Positions 33,591 to 46,026 of a DNA stretch of 64,000 bases are shown one piece after another. Source of the stretch: Apium graveolens (Eukaryota > Streptophyta > Magnoliopsida > Apiales > Apiaceae); contig NC_133649.1 of the NCBI RefSeq assembly GCF_009905375.1, forward strand, positions 229,008,102-229,072,101. Direction: 5' to 3'. The notes under the pieces are model-generated. The model did no database searches, was not told the DNA's origin, and saw nothing but the letters and a program-made list of their open reading frames with translations. A program made the translations under genes and the position numbers. How positions within the stretch are numbered: position 1 is the first letter of the stretch; each line of letters begins with the position of its first letter.

Positions 33591-34260
33591 TTTAGAGCAA
33601 ACCCTGAACGTGATAGTCAGGGAGGTCGCCATCAAGATAGAAGGAGCCCATAACATAATGGAGTGGAAAATGAGGATTTTAACGTATAAGATAACCCCAA
33701 GTATGGGAGAAGGATGAAACATTTCATACTGAGGAAACAGAAGTCGAGCAAGACAGGGAGAACCAGGACGGTACTCCTATTGGGAAATCCATGGATCTGC
33801 CTAAACAAAACCTATACTATTATCCCCAACCACCACCTTGAGGAAACAATGCGGTAGGAAATTCTTTCGAGACCTTTAAATCGCTAAGCTCTCAGAGTTC
33901 CAAGGAACAGGTTGACCCAGTCGAGGCAAGAGCCTGGCTAAAGGAAATATAGGAATCATTTGAAATTCTAAATGATTGACGAATCACAAAAGACTGTTTT
34001 GTTACTTACCCTCCTAAGAGAGAGGCCACCCGCTGGTGAAAGGCCAAGGAAGGCACGGAGCAAGAGATTATAATAAACTGATTAAAGTTCAGTCAATTGT
34101 TTTCAGGAAAGTACTTCCCAAGGTTATGGAGATAGTGTAGAAGCTTTAGAGCCAGAACAAAGACAGAAGAGTATGATGAATCATGAATCTAAGTTGTAAA
34201 AGTTGTCAAGATTCGTTCTGAGGGCACGAATCCAGAATGACGGGATGTTTGAAATCAATG
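33591..34260 (+). pseudogene. internal1 gag, degenerate
   Basis: It matches the gag at 55370-56050. The start of the gag domain can be read near 33790-33960 (FETFKSLSSQSSKEQ, then EARAWLKEI), followed by pieces of the capsid domain in other frames. The flanking DNA aligns closely with internal2 from position 33591 on. Confidence 0.7.
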
Positions 34261-36058
34261 CTTATGTTGTGTTGGTTCATGAAATAATGATAAGAGAAAG
34301 GAAAATAAAAAGAAACTGAAGTGGAAAGGAATATAAAGGCAATAGAGTTTGAGGAATGATAAGGGAGTTGGGTATGAGGAAACCCTAAAAACTCATAGCA
34401 ATAGAAATAGAAAAGTATGTAATCGTCAGGATGAGGGTGATTCACCATGAGTTAAATTGATGGTTGAAGGCATAAGAGATATATATATTGTACCCCCTTT
34501 AAGTTGGGAGGATTCGAGGAAACCTTGAGATAGTTCGAAGGATAAATAATGAGACGCGGATAGACTGAGGAGACAAGGAAGTAAGAAATTAGGAAAATTG
34601 GATGAAGGAAGTGACCTTCAAGAATGTGAAGTGTAAGACCGGTGGCTTGATACCCAGAAAGGGAGACGCCAGGTATGAAATATATCCCAACATTGAGATG
34701 ACTGTTGAGATAAACAACAAAAGTAAATAAGGAATTATTAAGAAGAAGTTCACGTTGAACACGACCAATATCTTCTAGAACATCCCTGTTATCATTACTA
34801 AATCAGGCAAGAAAAGCGGATAACCGTTGTTATCTTTTGGAGGCCATATTGATTGACCTCATTTTGAATAAGGATGCTATTGTGAAATTTGGTATAGACT
34901 ATCGAGATGCGAATGATTAAATAAGATAATCTATTAAGGATATATTACTTGATTTATCCATGGAAGGATGCATGTACCTTTTTAAAGGTGGAATTAAGGA
35001 TAGAACCTCGGTAACTTAAAATGAATCCTAGGGGAATGCATAAAGGTTGGCATTTCACCCTTAATAGGGGTAGTATGAGTCTTGACAGTATGAATTGGAA
35101 AGGATTAAGGTAACAACAACCTTTAAGAATCAATGGAGAAATTTTTTTCAGAAGTATATAGACAATGGTTCTAGTATTAGTAAAGGGTATTGCGATATGC
35201 CCTGTATCTAGGGAATACAGGAGGAACGATTCAAGGATAACCTTAGAGGTTTTACAAGGAGAAAGGTAATATTCAAAATTCTCAAGAGTAAAAATATTGA
35301 TAGAGGAAATATGACGTAATTATAATGATGCCAAGTGGGGCACGTGTTAAACCACGAGGAAGTATGGATCGAACCAGTAAAGGTCGAAATTGTTCAGGGC
35401 AATTAGGGCCTAAGATAAAAGATGTTCTAAGTATGATTGAGAGTCAGTCGTGACAGTGATTAACCTCTAAAGACTGAGGCAATAACTTATGGAAAAATGG
35501 TGATAATTTTTTTTTTCTCATCAGATTTTAAGGAAAACATCTTCACACGAGCACTGATGGGAAATGAGGTAGAAAATTAGTGAAAGTGGTTAAGATGACA
35601 TTGATTGTAAGGAAATATTACTATCAAGAAAGGCCAAAGAGGTGGCCGACACTTTAAGTGTAAGAGGACAATTATAGGCGCTCGTGCGAGAGGAATACAG
35701 TGATGATGGTTGAAGCCGGGAAGGTTGTATTACGGTTCGGAAGATTGACATTCCTTCTGATGACTGTGCAATACCCAACCGTAATAGTAGTTTGGTAAAG
35801 GTTTAATTTGTGTAATCGCCATGAGCGGGCTATCTATCTTAGAAGGTACTATCTTGAGAATGAGCCTGGACCATGTTTCAAAAAGGACTAAACGAACATT
35901 TGAGTTAAGTCTTCTATTGAAGGCATATGATTAAGAATGGTATTAACCTGCTATCGTTGCTTTGATTGAAGCTCTTCTGCAATTTTATCTGCTTCATGTC
36001 ATGTATGTATGTCAGGATCAGGAGTGTTCTTCATGAATCATGAATGGTGATTGTGTTA
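34261..36058 (+). pseudogene. internal1 nucleocapsid, protease and reverse transcriptase remains; 3' end deleted
   Basis: The region aligns with internal2 56050-57751 with scattered changes. It also keeps about 85 bp near 34800-34890 that internal2 has lost. A protease-like and an RT-like stretch (a FLGHV-like motif near 35330) can be recognised only in short pieces. The alignment stops at 36058, where LTR2 begins. Compared with internal2, about 1.8 kb (integrase and polypurine tract) are missing. Confidence 0.65.
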
Positions 36059-36552
36059 TGTAATAACCCCAATTTTTGGAAATTTTTGAAACCCTTATGA
36101 ATAGTGCTTTTGCAGATTATGCTGAATGAGAAAACTTTTTATGCCACACTATGTAGGGGTTCTGTTATGGATATTCTGAGATTTTATTAGTACTCTATAT
36201 GGTATATAAGTGTATGTAAAGATCGTCAGAATCCAATTCCGAACACTTTGATTTTTCCTGAAAATCCACTAGATACGGAAAGAATTGAGTATAAGGTAAC
36301 AGGATAAAAAGGATTTAAATTAAAAGATTGTAAGAGAGGATCATAAAAGGAATATAATGTATTGAGAAAGGTTAAGGAAACCCAAGTAATAAGATCCTGG
36401 GTATGATCCCTCAAACGAGAAACGAGAACGAAAGTTAAGCGAACCGTATAACAGATCATCGGTCATTAAGCAAACAATTAGAAGCTAATCAAATGGATTA
36501 GTGGGGATGATGTCATCAAACCAATAGGAAGAGGACAAAGGAGGGAGGGTGA
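36059..36552 (+). repeat. array C LTR2, left part
   Basis: It starts TGTAATAACCCC and aligns with the first 494 bp of LTR3 with about eight differences by eye. It is cut by Tekay-B at GGTGA (36548-36552) and continues at 50057. It is not preceded by a polypurine tract, because the end of internal1 is deleted. Confidence 0.95.
36548..36552. repeat. target-site duplication GGTGA, left copy (Tekay-B)
   Basis: It matches 50057-50061. The undisturbed sequence GGTGACATCACTTG is present once in LTR3 (60069 onward), which fixes the insertion point. Confidence 0.97.
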
Positions 36553-39500
36553 TGTCACACCCCCAACTTAAACAGCAAAATAAATATAGCTATTACATCT
36601 TTTTAATGAAGAATACACAACCAAAATCCAAGATCTTACAGTTTAGGGTTTGGAACAGCCTAACACTACCAACTATTACATCTTATTACAAATACCGAGT
36701 GCTCACACGACTATTATTACTTATTCTACCTGAGCTCGAACATAAGCATCAGCATCACAGGTCTTACGGGCAGTCTGCTTGAATCTAACCATAGCTGCTA
36801 GCTGTAATATAAGGGTAAAGCAAGATGTGAGCCAAATGCTCAACAAGTGCTAACAGTACGACACAAAACATAAATCGAGATATACATTAAGAATGACAAT
36901 GGAAAGTCATAACCAAAGGTAACGAGAGATAAAACTATGTGAGATGGCATCATTTTGCTTGTATCAAAACAATTTTAAAATCATATCTTAATCAAAATCA
37001 TTTTATGACGCTACGGATTACAGCCGGTGATCAGCCGCGAAGTAATCCCGAACCTCGCTGGGTTCTAAAACATTATTGGGAATCCCTAGGCAACTTTTAA
37101 GCCTAATATAAGTGTGGAAAGGACTCACGTCTCAGTCCAGATCCACCATTCAAGAAAACATTTATCCCCCTTTGGGACTGAAAACCCATATTTTATTTAT
37201 TTCAAAAACTGATGTCGAAATATGACAAAATCTCTTTTTACAGTAAACAACTTTATCAAAGGATTATAGATCAACTCGAAATACGGGAAATTGGTGCTAA
37301 CTTCAGAGCCATGATTTACAAAACTATTCTCTATTCAAGTAATTGAATGGTTTTCATATATCAAAGATTGAACAAGAGGATTTAGTGAGGCTAATGGATA
37401 ATATGAAAGGTAATGCCAATTTGGGCTCAAACCAATGGTTTCTCATCAAGGTTCAAGTGTTGGATCATCAAGAAGGTAAGCTTCATGAATACTGAGGGTG
37501 TTAAGGTATGAAGAATGATCTTTAACTCAGGACATATCAGAATTTTCAAGCTTTAGGATAAGAAAGAGGGTATCAATCAATGAGGAATCAAGCTGGTAAG
37601 TATCTGACTATCAGAATTCAAAGTAAGGTTCTATAGGGGTTCAAGTATCAGGATGAGATATTAATACATAGGAAACATCAACATGTTAATGAAGAGGATC
37701 AATCAAGTAATATATCAACTCTTCATTTTATCATGGCATTAAACTATCATGAAAGACTTTTGAACTTCTTGCAATACGTACTCGAGAGTTCATGGCATCT
37801 CTATGTAACTCAAAGATAAACAAAAGATACACTTGATTTAAATATATCAAAATGACTCAGGATAATTGCATCGATATATATATGAACTGATTATAGCAAA
37901 TACGAAGGTCAAGTTGAATCACTTGCCTTAAGATAGGCTGGTCTGGTCTGACTGGTAGGAGCAACAACTGGAGCTTCACTCGACTTTTATGGCAAGTTTT
38001 CCCTCGTCTCGAGATCCTACATAAATAATAATAATCCTCATTATAATATATTATCACCAACTTAACCTATTTACAACTCGAAATTAAACACGGATGGCAC
38101 TTAGGCCTATATGCACTTAATTTATATTCACTTTTAAATTACAATTGCACACACATAGCCACATATTCACATATCATATATTAACACCAAATAACACCAT
38201 ATATACCATAATGCAACACTAGGCTTGGATGATCTCGACTCACAACTTAAGTCACTTGGTCGCTAAACTAGACAAGGTCTTCTAATTTCGGCTTCCTAAC
38301 TCGATGTGCCTTTCCTAAATTATCCAAAACCTATTGACCCTCACTTGTGCCTTTTGCTCTACTGACCTTATACTATCTTACAACTATGGTGGTCGACCTA
38401 ATACTCACTTCTAAGTGTTCTAAAACTATGTGATAAGTGATAGTGCTCACTGGTGCAAATTTCAGAATGACAACTATGGTTTCTTGAGTACATTAGACAC
38501 TCTTAAACTACAAGTTTTCCTTCAAAACTTTTACACAAGACTCTCCTGACCTAAGGGCATCTCACAAACTTGATGTGGCTCAAGGGCCTGGCTTGGGCCT
38601 TCTTGGGCCTAAGCTAAAAGTCCAAGGTTCCCCTGTTTTTCTGGGCAGAAAATGCCCTGACTTGAATTAACTTGTGACACATGGTTCTAGCTCATATCCT
38701 ATGAACTATGGTTGGAAACACTTCTCTGACATACCCTCTAACTAAGGCCCAATTGGGCCTAATGAGGGCCTACCCATGACATGGTCAAATCTCCCTATTT
38801 CTAAGTTGCAACAAAAGTGTCCCCTGCTGGACAGATTTTGTGATTCTACTTGTGCACCTAACCAAATGACATGCAAACCTCCAACCAACTCCTAAAACCT
38901 ATTATATACTCCCAATACTAACTTCTGGTAGCTTGGGCCTCAAAGTGCACACCAATGACATGGTCAAAACTCACTCTAAACCTTAGGGTGCTATACTGAT
39001 TTTTCTGCAGAAACTATAACTCTCATTTTCCAAGGTTTTGACTTGACAAACTCAACTAACAACAACTCAATACTTAAACCAAGACTTATACATGATAATC
39101 TAGTGAACTAACTCCCTTATTCTCAAAATAAACTTGGTGAGATCATCCTTGCCTTAAGTACAATTATGGCAAAACAAGAGAATCTATACTTTACAAATAA
39201 TAAATCTTCATGCTTTTGAAACAACAAGGTATGCATTTTTTTATAAAAGATAATCACGAATTATTACCATGCAACAAGAAGCATAAATCAATATTAGCAC
39301 ATTATACCTACTGAAATTAAGGATTACTAAAAAAATCTTTCCAAATGATCAAAATCTTACAACATTCTAAGAGAAATCCTCATGCATGCATGCCTTCGGG
39401 TTTTTCAAACCAAAACAACATATTTTCTACATATGTTCTATCATAAAATTGACATGCAAGCCTAGCATAAGATATACCTAGATGATCACTTAGCATGCAA

Positions 39501-40582
39501 GGAGTTTTATCAAATTTTCACCACAAAATTCAAGTCATTATCACATAAACATGCAAAATTTGATCAAAACAACAAGAATGATTTCAAGAACCATTCATTC
39601 GGCTCCCATATGGTCATGGCCGAATGAAATGGATGGAAATGGCCATTAAATCATCAAGAGTTTCCTTCTCCTGACTTGGCACTTATCCATTCATTGTAGT
39701 CCTCTCAAAAACAACCTTAAATCCATAAGAATCAAGATTGTATTTTGAGAATCACTAAAACCTTTACATGCAACCCTTAAACTTAAACTTTCTACTCAAA
39801 AATCTTTGAAATATGAATGATCATGGTATGGGAGATAACATTTACTTGTATAAAGAGTAGAAGCTTGGTGGAGAAATGAAGAAAAAAAATGGGGAGGGGT
39901 GGTTTTCGGCTAAAAGCCGAGAGTGAGAGGGGAGAGCCGAGAGGAGGGGAGAAAGAAGGAGGGAGGTGTGGAATGGTGGAGTGAAAAATGAAGTGGTAAT
40001 CATATTTGTTTGGTTTTTTTATGCTTTTGATTTGACCCCAAGTGAGTGGATTTAAGAAATGACACAAGTATCCTTCTAGCTAAAATTAGGTAGATTTGCA
40101 TGCAAGGACAAAGTGGTAACTTGGTTAGTAGATTGAAAGTGAGTGGGGTTGGAAATATCTTCCTTGCCCCTTAGATAAATGGAAGAGTATTTGCATGCAA
40201 GGATAGCTATATAATTTTCTAATTATAACAAATAAAATTTGTAAAGATTTATTTTTATAAAATAAAATACAAGTTCAAAAATTATAAAATTTATACCATA
40301 AAATAACTTGGATTTTTAGAGACTTTTTAAAATCATTTTCAAAATTTGTGAATAAAATACCTTTTTAAAAGAAATATTTTCCAAAGCTTAGAATATTCCT
40401 TATAATCAAAAATAAAGAAATTAAATAAACTCTTGCTTTGAAAAATCATATACTACACAAAGCAAATTTATAATGCAGAAATTTTCACTCACACTAGCGT
40501 ACAATCATTGAATATATTTTCATTTGACTTTAATATTATACCCAATCCACAAATAATATTACATAAAATGCCGGTCGTAACA
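36553..40582 (-). repeat. Tekay-B 3' LTR (4030 bp)
   Basis: It starts TGTCACACCCCC and ends GGTCGTAACA on the plus strand. It has the same length as the partner at 46027-50056, and differences are scattered substitutions with no large indel. It carries a small leader ORF at 36721-36792. Confidence 0.97.
36721..36792 (-). CDS. small leader ORF in Tekay-B LTR, 23 aa, histone-H3-tail-like start
   Basis: An ATG at 36792-36790 opens 23 codons ending TAA (36723-36721). The product starts MVRFKQTARKTCDADAYVRA. The segment KQTARK is identical to residues 4-9 of the histone H3 tail, and the R at position 3 also aligns when both are counted from Met. It lies about 170 bp from the sense end of the LTR, in the presumed transcript leader. 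The ATG follows TATATTACAG by nine bases, a possible 3' splice site. The same frame is intact in the 5' LTR (46195-46266). Translation and meaning are unproven; a six-residue match in so short an ORF may be chance. Confidence 0.35.
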   Translation of the reverse strand: MVRFKQTARKTCDADAYVRAQVE

Positions 40583-40598
40583 TCCTCTCCCCCTTAAG
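40583..40598 (-). other. Tekay-B polypurine tract
   Basis: In element sense this reads CTTAAGGGGGAGAGGA, immediately before TGTTACGACC, the start of the 3' LTR. Confidence 0.92.
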
Positions 40599-40616
40599 GG
40601 ATTCTGTCCCCAGAAT

Positions 40617-43600
40617 CTAAGAGAAAAGATAAGGATGCCGGGAACGCATATCAGACTCTAACTCCCAAGTCGACTCTTCGACCTTAGGGTTCCTCCAAAG
40701 TACTTTTACTAACTTTACTGACTTATTTCTAAGACTCTTTACTTGCTAGTCGAGTATTTTAACCGGTTGCTCCACAAATGACAGGTCTGCCTAAATTTCT
40801 ACAGGTTCATATTCTATCACATGGCTAGCGTCAGGGTTGTACTTCTTAAGTAACGACACATGGAACACATTATGCACATGCCGATACTGAGGTGGTAAGG
40901 CCAACTCGTAGGCCACCTTTCCTACTTGACTCAAAATCTCAAAAGGACCTATGTATCTAGGTGCTAACTTCCCTTTCTTGCCAAATCTTATCAACCCTTT
41001 TCTAGGTGACACCTTCAGCAACACAACTTCGCCAATTTGGAATTGAACGTCCTTACGCGCTGGATCCGCATACTTCCTCTGTCTATCTTGAGCAGCAAGC
41101 AACCTTTTCTGAATTAACTTGACCGAGTCATGCAACTGTTGTACCAAATCTGAGCCGAGAATTCTTCCTTCTCCTACTTCATCCCAACTTGTTGGTGATC
41201 TACATTTTCGCCCGTACAAAGCTTCGTATGGTGGCATGCCGATACTGGAATGATAGCTGTTGTTGTAAGAGAATTCAATCAATGGCAAATGGTCGTCCCA
41301 ACTTCCTGCAAAATCGACTGCACAACTGCGCAACATGTCTTCAATTGTTTGAATTGTCCTTTCACTTTGGCCATCAGTCTGTGGGTGGTACGCCGTGCTC
41401 ATATTCAACTTCGTGCCAAGACATTCCTGAAATTGCTTCCAGAATCTCGAGTTAAATCGGGGATCTCTGTCTGAAACTATTGATACGGGTACTCCATGCC
41501 TTAGTACGATTTCGCGCACATATAAATGAACCAACTTGTCCAATGACGACTTCTCGTTTATTGGAAGGAAATGCGCCGACTTCGTAAGACGATCAACTAT
41601 AACCCATATTGCGTCATGTTCGGATTTCGTTCGCGGTAGTCCTGCTATAAAGTCCATAGCGATATTTTCCCATTTCCATTCTGGAATCTTCAGGGGCTGA
41701 ATTAATCCGCTTGGTCGTTGATGTTCTGCCTTTACTTTCTGACAAGTATAGCACTTTGCAACCCATTCTGCCACGTCTCGCTTCATATTTGGCCACCAAA
41801 AGTTCTTCTTTAAGTCTCGATACATCTTGGTGCTTCCCGGGTGGATTGAAAATTTCGAATTGTGGGCTTCATGGAGGATCTCATTCTTTAATTCAGGTAC
41901 ATGGGGAATCCATATTCTGGATGAAAACCTTAGTATCCCTTGCTCATCCCTTTGAGTATTAATCTCCTCTCCAGATAACTATTTCTTTTCTTTTTCCATT
42001 ACTTCCTCTTGACACTTCTTTATCTTTTCCACTAGTGTTGGCTGAAAGGTCATTGCACGACAAACTTCCTCGACTTTTCCATAAGCACAAAGTTCCAATC
42101 CCAATTTTTCGATTTCTTCAGATAACTCTTTTGATGTTATCATCATATTCAATCTCTCCTTCCTACTCAGAGCATCGGCCACTACGTTCGCCTTTCCAGG
42201 ATGGTAATTTATCGAGCAGTCATAGTCCTTGATCAGTTCCAGCCATCTCCTCTGCCTCATATTGAGCTCTTTCTGAGTAAAAATGTACTTTAAACTCTTG
42301 TGATCCGTGTAGATTTCACACTTCTCTCCATAGAGGTAATGTCTCCAGATCTTGAGTGTGAACACTATGGCGGCTAGTTCCAAGTCATGCGTCGGGCACT
42401 TTAACTCATGCGGCTTCAACTGTCTTGACGCATATGCGATCACTTTACTGTGTTGCATCAACACACAACCCAAACCCTTATGTGAAGCGTCGCTGAATAT
42501 TACAAAATTCCCTTGATCATCTGGAAGTACCAACACCGGAGCTGTTACCAACTTCTGCTTTAATTCTTGAAAGCTATCTTCACATTCTGCACTCCATTCA
42601 AACTTTTGATTCTTTCTGGTTAACTTGGTCAATGGCGTGGCGATCTTCGAGAAATCCTTGACGAATCTTCTATAGTATCCGGCCAATCCTAGAAAACTTC
42701 GCACTTCCGTAGGAGTCTTTGGCCTCTCCCAACTCATAACTGCTTCAATCTTTGCCGGATCCACTTTAACTCCCTCATTTCCAATAACATGCCCCAAAAA
42801 TTGAACTTCCTTTAACCAAAACTCACATTTGGTAAACTTGGCATACAACTTCTCTTGTCGGAGTATCTCCAATGCTATCCAGAGGTGCTGCTTATGTTCT
42901 TCTTCCGACTTAGAATAAATAAGGATGTCATCAATGAATACCACGACAAATTTGTCCAAATACTTCTTAAATACCCGATTCATCAGATCCATAAATGCGG
43001 CCGGAGCGTTGGTCAATCCAAACGGCATTACTAGGAATTCATAATGCCCATATCTGGTCCTGAATGCGGTCTTAGGAATATCTTCTTCTTTGATCTTTAA
43101 TTGATGGTATCCCGATCTCAAATCAATCATCGAAAAGCATTTTGCTCCCTTCAACTGATCAAAAAGGTCATCTATCCTTGGTAGCGGGTAACGGTTCTTG
43201 ATCGTCACCTTATTCAGCTCCCGGTAATCTATGCATAGACGCATACTCCCATCTTTCTTCTTTACAAACAGAACAGGTGCTCCCCATGGCGATGTACTTG
43301 GTCGTATCACTCCTTTATCCATTAATTCTTGAAGCTGGCTCGCCAACTCTTTCATTTCTGCTGGTGCCATCCTATATGGGGCCTTTGAAACTGGTTTCGT
43401 GCCTGGAGCAAGGTTGATCTCGAACTCAATTTGTCGATCTGGTGGTAAGCCTGGTAGTTCGTCGGGAAACACATTGGGGAACTCACTAACTACAGGAATA
43501 TCTTCCATGCTGAGGCTGCCTCTCTCTGAATCCACTACATATGCTAGGAACGACTCACAACCTTTTCTAAGCAACTTCTTAGCCTGAACGATTGTAAGAA

Positions 43601-45221
43601 ATAGTTGCTCTTGCCTCTGCCCCTTAAATACTACCTTATCTCCACTCTTCGTCCTTAAATACACTCTCTTGGTCTTACAATTAATCTGAGCGCTATTCTC
43701 CCCTAACCAATCCATTCCTAAAATTATGTCAAACTCTCCCAACTTGAAGAGTATCAAGTCGGCTGAAAACTTGTATCCCGAAATATCGATCTCACACTTT
43801 GGACAAAATTGATTCACGGGAATCTTCTCTTGGTTTGCAATTACCACATTTACTACCTCACTCATAACCATTTTATCACATTGGAGCTTATCAACAAAAG
43901 ATTCTGATATGAAAGATCTGGTTGCTCCCGAATCAATCAATACTTTAGCTTTGACATTATTGAGTAAAAGTGTACCTGCTATCACCTCAGAATTCTGAAC
44001 AGCATCTTTCATCTTTAGATCAAATGTCCTTGCTGTTGCTTGCGGGGTTGGTGCGGGTGGTGGAGGTAATGCCAATACCTCAGCTGGCACGCTTGCACTG
44101 GTACTTGCCATGTTCATCAGAGCTTTGACTGGTCCTGTTGCCTTACACTCCCTAGCCATGTGTCCAGTCTTCCCACATTTGTAGCACGTAACTCCTGGCT
44201 TCGGCATCTTGCACTCATTTGCCAAATGTCCCTTCTGATTGCACCTATAACAGGTCATACTCAGCTTATTGCATACTCCGGGGTGCCTTCTTCCACAGTG
44301 CTTGCATTCCGGTCTCTGGAACCTGTTTTCTCCAACTTGCCCTTGGCTTGCCTGGTTGTTTCCTTTTGATTCTTGCCTTTTTCCCAAATTTCCCTTCTTT
44401 TGGAAATTTCCGCCCTTCTGAAAACCAATCCTCTTTACATTCCGATCTTGCGAACTTCCAGCTTCAGACTTTTCTCCATAAAATGGAACCTTCCTCTTCT
44501 TGTTATCCCTCTCTTTCCTTGACTGCATCCCATTATTCTCAATCAGAGCAGCTTTTTGTACTACTCCCGTATAAGTTTCAAGCTCAAATATAGCCACCCT
44601 ATCTCTGATCCAAGGCTCCAATCCTTGCTGAAATTTCTTTGCTTTTTCCTCCTCAGTGCTGGTATACTTTGTCACAAACCTTGACAACTCAGTGAACTTC
44701 TTCTCATACTCCAATACAGTCATATTCCCTTGCTTCAACTCTAGAAATTTTAGCTCCATCTGATTCTGCATGTACTTAGGGTAATACTTGTCCAGAAATA
44801 ACTTTTTAAATCTCTCCCAAGAAACCTGCTGAGTGACTTCCATAGCCTTTACTGATTCCCACCAATAGATGACTTCTCCCTTCAAGAAGTAAGTAGCATA
44901 CGACGTCTTCTGATCGTCTCCTAACTGTACAACCTCAAAAGCCCTTTCCATCTCCTTGATCCATGTGTTAGCTATCACTGGATCAGTGGTATCATGAAAT
45001 ACAGGTGGATTCACATTCTGAAAAGCTTTGAAAGTGACAATTTGTCTATGTGGTACTGGTGGTTGGTGTGGCTCACGGTTATCTTGGTTTTCAATTCGTT
45101 GTTGAAGAGTTAGTTGTTGTTGAGCTATAACATTTGTTTGCTGTTGCAAGGTTTCCAGTAGTCAAAGAATATTTGGGTCTATGGTGAAGGTGGTTGTTGG
45201 GTTCTTCATTTTGGGAGGCAT
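40617..45221 (-). pseudogene. Tekay-B gag-pol polyprotein, one frame with four nonsense codons
   Basis: From ATG at 45221-45219 (MPPKMKNPTTTFTIDPNIL) the frame runs 1534 codons to TAG at 40619-40617. Nonsense codons lie at codon 20 (TGA, 45164-45162), 1081 (TAG, 41981-41979), 1477 (TAG, 40793-40791) and 1492 (TAG, 40748-40746); there is no frameshift. Domains by codon: gag about 70-230; zinc knuckles 306-359 ([40 protein letters not shown]); protease DSG near 431; reverse transcriptase about 640-830 with FIDD at 762-765; RNase H from the aspartate of FSDASHKG (910) through TDHKSL (972); integrase with CYTCQK zinc ligands and D1190, D1251, E1287 (D-35-E spacing); a YIGPFEI motif; and a chromodomain-like end (LVKVLWRN, ELESDMRSRHPYL). 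Catalytic residues are all present. Nonsense codons 1081, 1477 and 1492 leave reverse transcriptase intact but cut off integrase and chromodomain. Confidence 0.95.
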
Positions 45222-45531
45222 GATCCTGAAATAAGAGTTGTGTCAAAACAAATATGAATGATAAAATGATTCGAGGGTATCGCATGGCATTCTCATTTAC
45301 ATATGGGGTCAAGTTTCCAAATTAAGCAGTATGATGATAAAAACATAAAATAACAGTTGAGAGCAAATGGAATAATAGCACATAATTATTGAAATGTTAA
45401 AGGTTACAGTACATAAGATTGGGACATAGTCTGATTCTAGGAATAACAGGCTTATTTAAAGGAAAAATGGAAACAACTGGGGATTCCATAGCGTCTGATA
45501 GTACAACAACATGAAAGGTAAATGGAAAGAA

Positions 45532-45945
45532 CTAAGGCTCCACTCCATCTGAACGGGGCTTGGTAGTCTTTTCCTCTCGAAGCGTCTTCACAATGCTCTG
45601 GAGCTCATCCGCCACCATCTAAATGACATACTGGCTGGTACGGTCCCGGTGTGCTGGCATCTCCTCAAGCTTAGTGTTGACGTACTGAACCAAGGTCTCA
45701 AGTCTCGCAATCATCTGCTCCTTGGGCTTCCCTTCATAGTTTCGGCTGTCCGGATACACATTCTTCAGTCGGTCTATCAGTCGGTCGTACTTGCCCTGAA
45801 GCATGTCGAACTCGCGCCTCAACTCAGCATACAAGGAGAAAGCAATAGTGTCGTCTGACCCTAGAGGATGACGAGGAATGCGCCCTTTGCTGACAACCAA
45901 TAAGAGGAGTATTAATAAAAATTTATTTAACCTACTCTCTCGCAT
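45532..45945 (-). CDS. Tekay-B leader ORF upstream of gag, one internal stop
   Basis: An ATG at 45945-45943 opens 108 codons to TAG at 45621-45619. The same frame then continues 28 codons (MVADELQSIVKTLREE) to TAG at 45534-45532. It lies between primer site and gag, so it would be the first ORF in the internal region. It starts MRESRLNKFLLILLLLVVSK, a hydrophobic run that could be a signal or membrane segment but may instead be intron-derived, since TTGGTTGTCAG just after it looks like a 3' splice site. The rest is charged and predicted helical (LYAELRREFDMLQGKYDRLI, ARLETLVQYVNTKLEEM). I recognise no domain. Array C has a leader ORF in the same place, without clear sequence similarity. It could be non-coding. 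Confidence 0.4.
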
Positions 45946-46004
45946 AATATCTATAACCTACACACAAATCCTATAACCTATTTGGGCTGTCCAGGGACTC
46001 TAAA

Positions 46005-46021
46005 CCGTAGCTCTGATACCA
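46005..46021 (-). other. Tekay-B primer-binding site
   Basis: In element sense TGGTATCAGAGCTACGG begins five bases after the 5' LTR end; it matches the initiator-Met-tRNA 3' end over the usual 12 bases. Confidence 0.95.
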
Positions 46022-46026
46022 AAACC

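Noticed and set aside
41189..41455. plus-strand frames of 62-124 codons within 41189-44593
   Set aside because: They are shadows on the strand opposite to the Tekay-B gag-pol gene.
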